DNA of 34,660 nucleotides from an uncultured bacterium (GCA_903927265.1 CAIYMF010000353.1:1-34660), one strand, 5' to 3'; positions 25,662 through 33,170 are shown, numbered from the stretch's first letter. The notes: generated by a model from the sequence alone, not told the origin. A program made the numbers and translations.

Positions 25662-26090
25662 ATGGCCACTGAGCCTCCGCCTTCCGCTGAGTCGGCGATT
25701 GCCGCGCGACTCGGAATCACCGCAGGATTGACCGTTGCCGAAATCGGCTGGGACGATGATTGCGACGAAGCGCTGCGCGACGCCGTCGAAGCGCTGTGCG
25801 GTTCTGAGATTGTCGGAATCGATCACGACGATGTCATTGACGTCGTGATGCTGTGGTTCCGCGATGGAGATGACGATCTGATCGACGTGCTCGTCGACTG
25901 CATCGCACCCCTTGATGAGCACGGCATGATCTGGCTGTTTACCCCCAAGCCGGGGCGTGAGGGCCACGTTGAGCCTGAGGACATCGCCGATGCTGCTCCG
26001 ACGGCTGGGCTCATGGACACCAGTTCAGTGAGTGCCTCGCGCGACTGGCAAGGAACCAAGCTGGTCACCCCGCACACCAAGCGCAAGTAA
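25662..26090 (+). CDS. DUF3052 domain-containing protein
   Basis: The 142-residue acidic protein matches the actinobacterial DUF3052 family (Rv2239c type), which lies divergent to aceE across this phylum. Typical parts are [70 protein letters not shown] and WQGTKLV. The function is unknown. ATG 25662 has GGGAG six bases upstream. The 136-bp spacer to aceE carries a short inverted repeat (TGAGA 25561-25565, TCTCA 25573-25577) but no clear promoter boxes. Confidence 0.9.
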   Translation: MATEPPPSAESAIAARLGITAGLTVAEIGWDDDCDEALRDAVEALCGSEIVGIDHDDVIDVVMLWFRDGDDDLIDVLVDCIAPLDEHGMIWLFTPKPGREGHVEPEDIADAAPTAGLMDTSSVSASRDWQGTKLVTPHTKRK

Positions 26091-26104
26091 TAAAGTCAGC
26101 GCTT
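26079..26104. terminator. Possible bidirectional hairpin between DUF3052 and the MDMPI-like gene
   Basis: AAGCGC (26079-26084) and GCGCTT (26099-26104) pair across a 14-base loop containing both convergent stop codons. The stem is short and no T-run follows, so this is tentative. Confidence 0.25.
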
Positions 26105-27025
26105 ACCGAACAGTCCGCCCAGCATTCCGGTGATTCCATTCATCACCTTGGCGGCGCGGGCGAGTGAGGCTCCCGCTGGAATTCCGGGAACGCCCTCGAT
26201 GATGGGTGCGAGCGCGAGCAGCCCCGTGAGGTCGGTCACCGCGATCTGACCGGAGGAATACAGCGAGGGAACGCTCGCCCTGCCTGAGGCGATGTCGATC
26301 ACGACTGCGGCCGTCGCAATGATTCCGGGTCCGAGGGGTTCGGTGAGTTCGCTGAGATCGGCGGTGCGCCACCCGGTGCCATCAGATCCGGTACCGAGGA
26401 AGGCGCTGGGGGTTCGCACCGTCATTGACGCTGTGGCGCGCTGGCGGGCCGCCAAGGCGCCTGTGGTGTCAACGAGGGCCAGTAACCCGGTAGCGGTGAG
26501 TTCATCGTGGGGTCTCGCGCCACAGGCCTGAAGATCGCGTGCGCTCACAGCGATTTGGAAAGCCGTGGCGTGGGCGAGAGTCAGAACGGGGAGGGTTCCG
26601 AGCAGGGATCGAGTGGGGAGTAGTCCCTCGTCCTGTGGACCACCGGCCTCAATCCAGGCGCGTAGGGCGTCTCGACTGCGTCGCACCGCGTCCATCGCTT
26701 CCTGCGGACTCACATCGGAATGGGCCGCGTGCACGCGCCGAACATCGTCGGCTTGATCGACGGTTCCGGTAACCCCAGAACGAGCGTCGTCAAGAATGTT
26801 GGTCAGGGTGCGATTTTCCGGCCAGTCACCGAAGGGGAGTAGCACCTGAATTCCGCTCCAGCCATGGGCACGGGCTGGCAAGGTGAGGTCGCATTCGTCT
26901 GCGGCCATCAGGAGCGCGTCCCACGCCGCAAGGGCGTCGGCGGCCATGGTGTCGGGGCGCGTGGTCGCGAGCCCTCGCTCCTCGGAGTCGGGCAGCAGTT
27001 GCTCAGGAAGTTGTGCCACGATCAC
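26096..27025 (-). CDS. MDMPI/DinB-like (mycothiol-dependent isomerase N-terminal family) protein
   Basis: The product (about 309 residues) has an N-terminal helical region like the maleylpyruvate isomerase/DinB four-helix family of actinobacteria: AWDALLMAADECDLTLPARAHGWSGIQVLLPFGDWPENRTL, with WSGIQVLLPFGDWPENR where family members place a metal-site helix. Members often use mycothiol or serve as anti-sigma-like proteins. The C-terminal part (GPGIIATAAVVIDIASGRASVPSLYSSGQIAVTDL) looks like a sterol-carrier/MDMPI C-terminal domain. The start is uncertain: GTGs at 27037, 27025 and 27019 are all in frame, and the frame opens to 27118 inside ahpE. It stands between DUF3052 and ahpE, which adjoin in M. 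tuberculosis. Confidence 0.6.
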   Translation of the reverse strand: MIVAQLPEQLLPDSEERGLATTRPDTMAADALAAWDALLMAADECDLTLPARAHGWSGIQVLLPFGDWPENRTLTNILDDARSGVTGTVDQADDVRRVHAAHSDVSPQEAMDAVRRSRDALRAWIEAGGPQDEGLLPTRSLLGTLPVLTLAHATAFQIAVSARDLQACGARPHDELTATGLLALVDTTGALAARQRATASMTVRTPSAFLGTGSDGTGWRTADLSELTEPLGPGIIATAAVVIDIASGRASVPSLYSSGQIAVTDLTGLLALAPIIEGVPGIPAGASLARAAKVMNGITGMLGGLFGKR

Positions 27026-27074
27026 ATCTTGTCGCACCACGCGACTGAACTGCACTGCATGTCGGAGGTGCCTT

Positions 27075-27542
27075 GTGACCGGAACGCCGCTCGTTGGGGA
27101 GTTGGCTCCCGACTTCAACCTGCGTGATCAATTCGGTCAGGAGCATCGCCTGTCCGATCTCCGGGGGCGATCGCTTGTGGTGCTGGTGTTCTTCCCCTTC
27201 GCATTCACTCCTGTGTGTACGGGTGAACTGGGTGAGATCTCGGCCGATGGGGCCACCTTCGCCTCCGAGGAAGTTCGAACGTACGGAATTTCGTGCGATC
27301 CGGTCGCCAGCCTCAAGGCCTTCGCCGAACAGCAGCGCATTGACGTCCCGTTGCTCAGCGATTTTTGGCCACATGGTGAAGTCGCCCGCGCGTACGGGGT
27401 ATTCCTGCGTGAGAGAGGCTTCGCCAATCGCGGCACCTTCATCGTCGATCGTGAGGGAATCCTGCGCTGGAGTGTGATCACGAGTCCCGCGGAAGGGCGG
27501 AGCGCCGACGGGTACCGCGAAGCCCTCTCTTTCCTCATTTGA
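27075..27542 (+). CDS. ahpE: AhpE-type peroxiredoxin
   Basis: The 155-residue thioredoxin-fold peroxidase reduces hydrogen, alkyl and peroxynitrite peroxides in the cytoplasm. The peroxidatic Cys48 lies in FTPVCTGEL, after VFFPFA, with Thr45 in the usual place. A second cysteine in GISCDP is not at a typical resolving position, so one-Cys chemistry with mycothiol/mycoredoxin recycling, as known for M. tuberculosis AhpE, is likely. GTG 27075 is preceded by GGAGGTG at four bases and gives the family N-terminus (MTGTPLVGELAPDF). The open frame upstream is antisense to the neighbour. Confidence 0.92.
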   Translation: MTGTPLVGELAPDFNLRDQFGQEHRLSDLRGRSLVVLVFFPFAFTPVCTGELGEISADGATFASEEVRTYGISCDPVASLKAFAEQQRIDVPLLSDFWPHGEVARAYGVFLRERGFANRGTFIVDREGILRWSVITSPAEGRSADGYREALSFLI

Positions 27543-27587
27543 CACCCCCAAGATGCGAAACAATCTTCGGTCATGGATGCTTAGGCT

Positions 27588-27629
27588 GGCCGTGATCGCC
27601 GCGGGCCCGAGACCCTGGCGGTCACGGCC
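27588..27629. terminator. Long GC-rich hairpin downstream of ahpE
   Basis: GGCCGTGATCGCC (27588-27600) pairs with GGCGGTCACGGCC (27617-27629) over 13 bp, including one G-U pair, around a 16-base loop. It begins 46 bases after the ahpE stop and ends 11 bases before the tRNA promoter. It is the likely ahpE terminator, lacking a strong T-run. A TAGGCT box right before it (27582-27587) also leaves open a short transcript starting here. Confidence 0.5.
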
Positions 27630-27640
27630 CCGTTTACCCG

Positions 27641-27646
27641 TAGGCT
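27641..27646 (+). promoter_or_regulatory. -10 box of the tRNA-Val promoter
   Basis: TAGGCT lies 13 bases before the tRNA 5' end and fits TANNNT. No good -35 is seen at 15-18 bp. Confidence 0.4.
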
Positions 27647-27659
27647 GGTAGCCCACATG

Positions 27660-27733
27660 GGGCGCATAGCTCAGTTGGTTAGAGCGCCTGCCTTACAAGC
27701 AGGAAGTCGGCGGTTCGAGTCCGTCTGTGCCCA
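27660..27733 (+). tRNA. tRNA-Val (anticodon TAC)
   Basis: The sequence folds into a full cloverleaf. Acceptor GGGCGCA (27660-27666) pairs with TGTGCCC (27726-27732), one G-U pair, and A27733 is the discriminator. The D stem is GCTC/GAGC, the anticodon stem CCTGC/GCAGG with loop CTTACAA (anticodon 27694-27696), and the T stem GGCGG/CCGTC with loop TTCGAGT. CCA is not encoded: CTCC follows. It reads GUA and, by wobble, other valine codons. Confidence 0.96.
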
Positions 27734-27755
27734 CTCCTCTCTCCGGGTGACCGCG

Positions 27756-27761
27756 TAGGCT
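27756..27761 (+). promoter_or_regulatory. -10 box of a leaderless NIF3-gene promoter
   Basis: TAGGCT lies seven bases before the GTG at 27769, with no ribosome binding site between, matching leaderless actinobacterial promoters. The -35 region would overlap the 3' end of the tRNA gene. Confidence 0.45.
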
Positions 27762-27768
27762 CTGCCTC

Positions 27769-28611
27769 GTGGCCGCTACACACTCCGATGAACCCGCGCC
27801 GAGCGTGGCAGACGTCATTGACGTAATGGAGCGCCTCTACCCCCCGACACTCGCCGCTGACTGGGACTCCATCGGGCTCGTGCTCGGTGATCCGGATGCG
27901 CCGGTGCGCACGATCCTGCTGTCTGTTGATGCAAGCGAAGAAGCGTCGATGGAGGCACACGATCGCGGAGCCGACCTGCTCATCACGCACCACCCACTCT
28001 TCCTGTCAGGGGTCACGTCGTTCGCGGCTGATTCGTCCAAGGGGCGCATCGTTCACCGATTGATCCGACATGACATTGCCCTCTTCAACGCTCACACCAA
28101 CGCTGACTGCGCCGAGCCCGGAGTTTCCGATGCACTGGCCGCCACGTTCGGGCTCATCGACCTAGAACCTCTCGATGACTCGGGCCTGGGTCGAGTCGGC
28201 ATGCTGACCGCGCCGATGGTGCTGAGTGACTTCGCCGATCACGTCGCCGCGGCGCTTCCCTACACGCCGCGCGGAATCAGCGTCTCGGGTGACCTGATGA
28301 GCGAGGTCAGTCGAGTTGCGGTGTGTGGAGGAGCGGGCGACTCGCTGCTGTCCGCTGCCAATGCTTCGGGGGCCGACGTCTACGTCACAGCCGATTTGCG
28401 CCACCACCGCGCATTCGAACATCGAGCCGACGGAGGATGCTTTCTCATCGACGTACCCCATTGGGCCAGCGAGTGGCCATGGTTGAAGTCAGCGAAGCGT
28501 GAACTACGCCGCGCACTCGCACAACTTCCGGGAGGCCGCGATGTGATCATCAAGGTATCCCAGGAATGCACCGATCCCTGGACCACCCACCGTAGGAGCC
28601 CTGACGAGTGA
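27769..28611 (+). CDS. NIF3-like (DUF34) dinuclear metal-binding protein
   Basis: The 280-residue product matches the NIF3/YbgI family, often annotated as GTP cyclohydrolase I type 2, a name with thin support. It has the N-terminal DSIGLVLGDPDAPVRTILLSVDAS, the metal site ITHHPLFL, ALFNAHTNAD with its His and Asp, and a C-terminal histidine-rich segment (TADLRHHRAFEH) completing the two-metal centre. It lacks the middle insertion of longer members. The counterpart is Rv2230c, followed by the same zinc-ribbon gene. The GTG start is probably leaderless and the stop overlaps the next start as GTGA. Confidence 0.9.
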   Translation: MAATHSDEPAPSVADVIDVMERLYPPTLAADWDSIGLVLGDPDAPVRTILLSVDASEEASMEAHDRGADLLITHHPLFLSGVTSFAADSSKGRIVHRLIRHDIALFNAHTNADCAEPGVSDALAATFGLIDLEPLDDSGLGRVGMLTAPMVLSDFADHVAAALPYTPRGISVSGDLMSEVSRVAVCGGAGDSLLSAANASGADVYVTADLRHHRAFEHRADGGCFLIDVPHWASEWPWLKSAKRELRRALAQLPGGRDVIIKVSQECTDPWTTHRRSPDE

Positions 28612-29354
28612 GCACCGCAGCCGCACAAGACCAACTGACTCTGCTTGAACTTCAGCGAGTAGATACCTCTCTCGACCGCATTGAGCACCGGTTGCGTACG
28701 CTCCCTGCCCGCACTGAACTCAGTGTTGCGGAAGCAACGCTGGCGGAACTGCGCGATCGCATCGTGGCCTCAGAAGCTGAGGTGGGTGATCTCGAGCGTG
28801 CCGTCCGCAAGGCAGAAGCGGAGGTCGATGTTGTTCGCACGCGTGCCGAACGGGATGAGCAGCTGCTCATCTCCGGCAGCATTACATCGCCCAAGCAACT
28901 GGAAGAACTGCAGCACGAGGTCGCCTCGCTCGCCCGTCGGCGATCGGACCTTGAAGATGTCGAACTCGAAGTGATGGAGCAACTGGAGTCTGCTGTCGCT
29001 CATCGCGAAGTACTTGGTGGCGACTTTGCCGAGGCCGAGCAAGCCCGCGCGGCCGCGGAGAAAGCTGTCGCTGATGCCGAGATGCTGGCAGCGGCCGAAC
29101 GTAGTATCGCGACGACCGAACGTGCAGCACTGTCGACTGCCGTGCCTGCCGACTTGCTTTCGCTGTATGAGCGCATTCGTGCCGACAACGGTGGTGTCGG
29201 TGCCGCAGCGCTGAGTCGTGGGCGATGTGAAGGCTGTCAGATGCAGTTACCGCCCAGCGATATCGAGCGCTTCCGGGCGGCCGAATCCAATGTCGTTCTC
29301 CGCTGTGAGGAATGTCGTCGCATTCTCGTGCGCACACCTGAGTCGGGGCTGTGA
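28608..29354 (+). CDS. C4-type zinc-ribbon coiled-coil protein (CT398/Rv2229c family)
   Basis: Most of the 248 residues form an Ala/Glu/Arg-rich coiled coil (about 10-180), broken by the loop SITSPKQLEELQHEV, a hallmark of the family. The C-terminus has a zinc ribbon with two CxxC pairs (GRCEGCQMQLPP and RCEECRRIL). The molecular role is not established; a nucleic-acid-linked scaffold is often proposed. It is coupled by GTGA overlaps at both ends, making NIF3, zinc ribbon and RNase H one translational unit, as in mycobacteria. Confidence 0.9.
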   Translation: MSTAAAQDQLTLLELQRVDTSLDRIEHRLRTLPARTELSVAEATLAELRDRIVASEAEVGDLERAVRKAEAEVDVVRTRAERDEQLLISGSITSPKQLEELQHEVASLARRRSDLEDVELEVMEQLESAVAHREVLGGDFAEAEQARAAAEKAVADAEMLAAAERSIATTERAALSTAVPADLLSLYERIRADNGGVGAAALSRGRCEGCQMQLPPSDIERFRAAESNVVLRCEECRRILVRTPESGL

Positions 29355-30478
29355 GCAGACGACTTATCGTCGAGGCCGACGGAGGCTCGCGAGGCAATCC
29401 GGGCCCGGCGGCCTATGGTGCCGTCGTCCGCGATGCTGACACGGGGCGAGTGGTTGCCGAACGCAGTGAGGCAATTGGCGATACGACTAACAATGTCGCG
29501 GAGTATCGGGGTCTCATCGCTGGACTCGAGGCGGCAATGGAAATCGACCCCATGGCGCTTCTTGATGTGCGGTTAGATTCCAAGTTGATTGTCGAGCAGA
29601 TGAGCGGTCGTTGGAAAATCAAGGATCCCAACATGCGTACCCTTGCTTTTCGCGCGCGTGATGTGGCCTCGGGCGACCGGGTTCGCTACACCTGGGTTCC
29701 GCGAGAGCAGAACAAGGCCGCCGACACCTTGGTCAATCGGGCACTCGACATCGCGCTTGGAAAACGTCCTGCGACCGTTGCTCTCGAACCGGCAGCCGCA
29801 CCGAAATTCCTACCCGGCTGGGCACCTGACCTCGGAGCCCCTACCGTCACCCTCCTCGTTCGTCACGGGGCTACGGAACACACGTTGGCCAAACTCTTTA
29901 GTGGCGTGGGTGGGGCGAACCCGCCGCTGGCTCCGATCGGCATTCAGCAGGCCGAATGTGTTGCCGCCGAATTGGCAGTACGAGGTGTTGTAGACCGCGT
30001 CGTCACATCCCCGATGTTGCGCGCGCAGCAAACCGCTGAGTTCATCGCGAGAGCCACGGGAGTTCACGAGATCGAAGTCATTGACGATCTCGCCGAATGT
30101 CACTTCGGTGAATGGGAAGGCCGCACGTTTGGCGAGGTAGCGCGACAGTGGCCCGACGAACTCTCCGAGTGGCTGTCGTCGACGGCGATAGCGCCTCCGG
30201 GCGGCGAGTCATTTGACGACCATCGCTCGCGGATTGATCGTGCCCGCCGGTTGCTGTTGGGCGAGCACAAAGGTGAGCGTGCCGCCGTCGTCGCGCACGT
30301 CACGCCGATCAAGATGATGGTGTCCCTTGCGCTCGACACTCCAGCCCGTTCGTTGTACAGCATGGAACTACTTCCGTGTTCGCTCACGACCATTGCGTGG
30401 TGGCAAGACGGCAACAAGTCGATGCAGGGATTCGCAGAAAGCGGCCATCTGCGCGGCCTCGTCGACGGCGGGATGTAA
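29351..30478 (+). CDS. Bifunctional RNase H / histidine phosphatase
   Basis: The 375-residue fusion has two enzymes. Residues 1-135 are a type I RNase H with the acidic set Asp10 (EADGGSRGNPG), Glu51 (NVAEYRG), Asp76 (RLDSKL) and Asp125 (NKAADTLVNRA); it cuts RNA in RNA:DNA hybrids. Residues 165-375 are a histidine phosphatase with the RHG motif (His172), the HFGEWEG block and AHVTPIK with the second catalytic His. The M. tuberculosis counterpart Rv2228c shows RNase H plus acid or alpha-ribazole phosphatase activity. Whether cobalamin is made here is not shown by this window. It begins in a GTGA overlap and its TAA directly abuts the yaaA stop. Confidence 0.94.
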   Translation: MSRRLIVEADGGSRGNPGPAAYGAVVRDADTGRVVAERSEAIGDTTNNVAEYRGLIAGLEAAMEIDPMALLDVRLDSKLIVEQMSGRWKIKDPNMRTLAFRARDVASGDRVRYTWVPREQNKAADTLVNRALDIALGKRPATVALEPAAAPKFLPGWAPDLGAPTVTLLVRHGATEHTLAKLFSGVGGANPPLAPIGIQQAECVAAELAVRGVVDRVVTSPMLRAQQTAEFIARATGVHEIEVIDDLAECHFGEWEGRTFGEVARQWPDELSEWLSSTAIAPPGGESFDDHRSRIDRARRLLLGEHKGERAAVVAHVTPIKMMVSLALDTPARSLYSMELLPCSLTTIAWWQDGNKSMQGFAESGHLRGLVDGGM

Positions 30479-31273
30479 CTAGATGTGCGCCACCACGATG
30501 TCAACTGACTGCACCCCGGTGCGAGAGGTTGCCCCGAGTTCAGCAGTGAAGCCGAGGTTCGTGCAGTGATCGAGCAACTGCGTTACCGATTTGGGGATCG
30601 TTCCGTCGCTCAGTAGTGCGCGCACGAGCCGACCCTTCGTTGACTTGTTGTGGTGGCTGACAACGACGCGTTCGGTGCGACGACCGACGCGTTTTTCCTG
30701 AAGTACCCGCATCGTGACGGTGCGCTCTGTCATCGAAGGGTCTGGAACGAACAACGTGGCATAGGCCGACGAACGTAAGTCGACGATGAGTCCGCGTCGG
30801 AGAGTTTCACCGAGGGCTTCAGCGACAGGTCCACGCCACGCAGTTCCAAGTGAACCGACGCCGGGGAGGTCGGTGTCGCCAGAAAGACGGTAGGCGGGAA
30901 TGCGGTCGGCCGGGCTGACCATGCCGAATAGGCCAGAGGCGATCAGCAGCATGCGGTCAGCGCGTCGTCGTGCTGCCGTCGGCAGTGACGCGAGGTCGAG
31001 TGCTTCGTAGAGCACTCCGCTGTACACCGCGCGAGCGGGGGCGCACGGCTCGGAATCCAGACGCGCATCGCGTGCAAGCTCGTCGACCTGCCGGACGGAG
31101 ATCCCGAGCACTGCTCGAGCCGTGTCGGCAGGTCCCTGGGCGAGGCGGATCAGTGAATGCAACACCTGCTCGCGGGTCGTCGTCAACTCGGGCAGCGTCA
31201 GAGTCGAAAGGTCGAGGGGGCGCCCCGATGTCGGTACGGTCTTACCCTCCGAAGGTGGCAGCAGGATATGCAC
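30479..31273 (-). CDS. yaaA: Peroxide stress protein YaaA (DUF328/UPF0246)
   Basis: The 264-residue product has the family N-terminus (LLPPSEGKT), the block AVYSGVLYEALD, the IASGLFGMVSPADRIPAYRL region, DLRSSAYATLF and the closing VSHHNKSTKGRLVRALL. In E. coli YaaA limits free iron during peroxide stress; it also binds DNA. The start is GTG 31273 (MHILLPPSEG). Only 43 bp separate it from the RNase P RNA on the other strand. It shares its end with the RNase H gene, converging without spacer. Confidence 0.92.
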   Translation of the reverse strand: MHILLPPSEGKTVPTSGRPLDLSTLTLPELTTTREQVLHSLIRLAQGPADTARAVLGISVRQVDELARDARLDSEPCAPARAVYSGVLYEALDLASLPTAARRRADRMLLIASGLFGMVSPADRIPAYRLSGDTDLPGVGSLGTAWRGPVAEALGETLRRGLIVDLRSSAYATLFVPDPSMTERTVTMRVLQEKRVGRRTERVVVSHHNKSTKGRLVRALLSDGTIPKSVTQLLDHCTNLGFTAELGATSRTGVQSVDIVVAHI

Positions 31274-31276
31274 GGG

Positions 31277-31305
31277 TTCAGTATGGAGGTCTCGTGCCCT
31301 ACTCT
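31277..31305 (+). promoter_or_regulatory. rnpB promoter
   Basis: TACTCT (31300-31305) fits the TANNNT -10 and lies 11 bases before the predicted RNA 5' end at 31317. TTCAGT (31277-31282) is a weak -35 at 17 bp. The promoter begins four bases from the yaaA start codon on the other strand, so the two are tightly interleaved. Confidence 0.5.
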
Positions 31306-31316
31306 GGTGCCACGGC

Positions 31317-31704
31317 GGGCGAGCCGGCCGGGCGATCGCGGTGGCCTTCGGGTCATCGAGGAAAGTCCGGGCTCCACAGGGCGCGGTGGTGGCTAACAGC
31401 CACCCGGGGTAACCCGCGGGACAGTGCCACAGAAAACAGACCGCCGGAAAGTGATTTTCGGTAAGGGTGAAACGGTGGTGTAAGAGACCACCAGCGCATC
31501 AGGTGACTGATGCGGCTCGGTAAACCCCACTGGGAGCAAGGTCAAAAGGGGGCTTGACGCCCCTGCGCGAGCGCTTGAGGACGGCCCGTCCGATGCTCGC
31601 GGGTAGACCGCACCAGGCCATCGGCAACGGTGGTCGCAGAGAGATGATCGCCCATCCCGACTTCGGTCGGGTGGACAGAACCCGGCTTACAGGCCGACTC
31701 GCCC
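31317..31704 (+). ncRNA. rnpB: RNase P RNA, bacterial class A
   Basis: This is the catalytic RNA that trims tRNA 5' ends. The 5' end GGGCGAGCCGGCC (31317-31329) pairs with GGCCGACTCGCCC (31692-31704) as the P1 helix with one mismatch. Conserved cores are present in order: GAGGAAAGTCCGGGCTC (from 31358), ACAGAAAACAGACCGCC (from 31430), a GGTAAGGGTGAAACGGTGG segment, and AGAACCCGGCTTACAG near the 3' end. A length of about 388 nt suits actinobacterial class A RNA. Open frames here are chance. Confidence 0.95.
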
Positions 31705-31789
31705 GTCGAACCCTGTGGTACTCGAGCTTGTCCGTGCCACGCCGATCGAGAGAGAACTCACGATTTGAAGTCCCGGCTGACACGTTGGG

Positions 31790-31810
31790 GCGCCTAGACG
31801 CGCTAGGTGC
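31790..31810. terminator. Possible terminator between rnpB and marR
   Basis: GCGCCTAG (31790-31797) pairs with CTAGGTGC (31803-31810), one G-U pair, around ACGCG. It is about 85 bases after rnpB and 33 after the convergent marR stop. There is no T-run. The stretch 31705-31789 holds nothing else I can support. Confidence 0.35.
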
Positions 31811-31842
31811 GCGCTTGGGTGCCCCCGATGGAAGTGGTGGGT

Positions 31843-32358
31843 TTAGGGGGTCCTGTTCGAATCGACGACATCGTTCGAATCGACGACATCGTCTGATTCG
31901 ACGAGATCGTCTGATTCGAGAGCAGCGGTGATCTTGGCGCTCGCTGCGCCAAGCGCCGCGAACTCCTCGGGAGTCATCGAGTCGACGACGTAGCGTCGCA
32001 CGCCTTCGACGTGAGTCGGAGCGGCTGCAACCAGGACGTCCCAGCCGTGGTCGGCGAGCACGGCATGTTGGCCTCGCTTGTCGTGGGGGCAACATTCGCG
32101 CCGCACGAGTCCGGCCTTTTCCATCCGGTCAATCTGGTGTGAGAGGCGACTGCGGCTCGACAAAGTACGGTCTGCCAACTCGCTCATGTGCATCCAGCGG
32201 CCTTCGGCCTCGGACAGGCGCACCAAGATTTCGTAGTCAGCAAGTGTCAGCGAATGGTGGTGCGTGAGTTCACGGCTCAAACGTGCGTTGAGCAAGGTAG
32301 TCGCTGTGATCCACTGTCGCCACGAGGCTTGCTCATCGTCGCTGAGCCAACTGGTCAT
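31843..32358 (-). CDS. MarR-family regulator with repetitive acidic tail
   Basis: The 171-residue product has a MarR winged helix-turn-helix core (about 30-140): LADYEILVRLSEAEGRWMHMSELADRTLSSRSRLSHQIDRMEKAGLVRRECCPHDKRGQHAVL. The last 24 residues are an acidic tail of six-residue repeats (ESDDLV, ESDDVV, DSNDVV, DSN) encoded by an 18-bp tandem repeat, not a usual MarR feature. Cys-Cys in RRECCPHDKRG lies in the wing and might sense redox or metal, but MarR sensing is too varied to say. It lies 41 bp downstream of the ROK kinase on the same strand but has its own promoter. The ligand and targets are unknown. Confidence 0.88.
   Translation of the reverse strand: MTSWLSDDEQASWRQWITATTLLNARLSRELTHHHSLTLADYEILVRLSEAEGRWMHMSELADRTLSSRSRLSHQIDRMEKAGLVRRECCPHDKRGQHAVLADHGWDVLVAAAPTHVEGVRRYVVDSMTPEEFAALGAASAKITAALESDDLVESDDVVDSNDVVDSNRTP
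31855..31923. repeat. 18-bp tandem repeat inside the marR 3' end
   Basis: Two identical 18-bp copies (31855-31872, 31873-31890) are followed by a diverged copy (31891-31908) and a partial fourth (31909-31923). The period keeps frame, adding six residues per copy to the MarR tail. Copy number could vary by slippage. Confidence 0.85.
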
Positions 32359-32364
32359 GTAAAG

Positions 32365-32386
32365 AGTCTAGTTGAATCTCGTACTA
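32365..32386 (-). promoter_or_regulatory. Leaderless marR promoter with overlapping candidate operator
   Basis: On the minus strand TAGACT (32370-32365) is six bases before the ATG at 32358 with no ribosome binding site, a leaderless arrangement. The inverted repeat TAGT-N10-ACTA (32369-32386) overlaps the -10 box and spacer, as expected of an autoregulatory MarR site. Binding is inferred. Confidence 0.4.
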
Positions 32387-32399
32387 CTGCCGACCGTGC

Positions 32400-33170
32400 T
32401 TATTTTTCGAGGTCCCAGATGCGAATTCCGCCCAGGATGCCGGCGGTGTTCGAGACGATTTCGGCTTTCGGTCCGAGTGGCTCGGTGATCAAGAATTTCG
32501 CGTTACCGCCGCCGATGTACAGGCGGTCGAAGAAAAGGAAGTCGTCAAACGCGCTGATTGCCTTGTGAACTCGCTTGACCCACTTCTTCGTACCGACTTC
32601 CTTGCGGGCGGCGTTACCCAGCGCAAGATCGAAGGTGAGGCCCTTGAGGAAGGGCGCGTGCGACAGTTCCATGTGAGGAAGGAGCCGTCCTTCGTTGAAC
32701 AGTGCGGTTCCGACGCCAGTGCCGAGGGTCATGACAAATTCGAATCCCGTGCCCTGCGCCACCGCGCAACCTTGCACGTCGGCGTCGTTGGCGACCTTCA
32801 CTGGAACCTTGTACGCGTCGGCGAGAGCTGTCGCGAGGTCGAAGCCGTGCCACATGCCGCGTAGCTCAGGGTCAGTCGCTCCGCCGTAAACCCGACGCGA
32901 CAAACTCGGTACCTCAATCACTCGTCCCTCACGGACGAGTCCCGGGAACCCGACGGACACTCGATGAAACTCGCCGAGTGGAGCAGTGAGTCCCACAAGA
33001 CTCTCGACAAGAAGGGGCGGCGGGCACGGGTACGGCGTCGCGATCTTGGTGCGTTCGGTCTTCATCTGCCCCTGGGCATCAAGGATTGCGGCCTTGAGCC
33101 CGGTGCCGCCGACGTCGATTGCGAGAGTGAGTACTTCGGGGGGCCACACAGTGGTGGTGTTGCTGGACAT
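32400..33170 (-). CDS. ROK-family sugar kinase, polyphosphate glucokinase-like
   Basis: The 256-residue product has the ROK phosphate motif AIDVGGTGLKAAILD, VANDADVQG with the likely catalytic Asp, TLGTGVGTALF, and a sugar-site segment LLPHMELSHA resembling PNTEFGHL of mycobacterial PPGK. The C-terminal VHKAISAFDDFLFFDRLYIGGGNAKF and SNTAGILGG also resemble PPGK. It probably phosphorylates glucose at C6 using polyphosphate or ATP; the donor cannot be told. Usual ROK zinc-binding cysteines are absent, as in PPGK. The ATG has AGGAGG upstream. It has 69 bp to the map stop on the same strand. Confidence 0.8.
   Translation of the reverse strand: MSSNTTTVWPPEVLTLAIDVGGTGLKAAILDAQGQMKTERTKIATPYPCPPPLLVESLVGLTAPLGEFHRVSVGFPGLVREGRVIEVPSLSRRVYGGATDPELRGMWHGFDLATALADAYKVPVKVANDADVQGCAVAQGTGFEFVMTLGTGVGTALFNEGRLLPHMELSHAPFLKGLTFDLALGNAARKEVGTKKWVKRVHKAISAFDDFLFFDRLYIGGGNAKFLITEPLGPKAEIVSNTAGILGGIRIWDLEK

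Noticed and set aside
25526-25720. Extended N-terminus of aceE
   Set aside because: It would overlap the divergent DUF3052 start and adds residues unlike AceE; ATG 25525 gives normal length.
31855-31923. CRISPR-like array
   Set aside because: The units are 18 bp without spacers, in frame with marR, and no cas genes are present.
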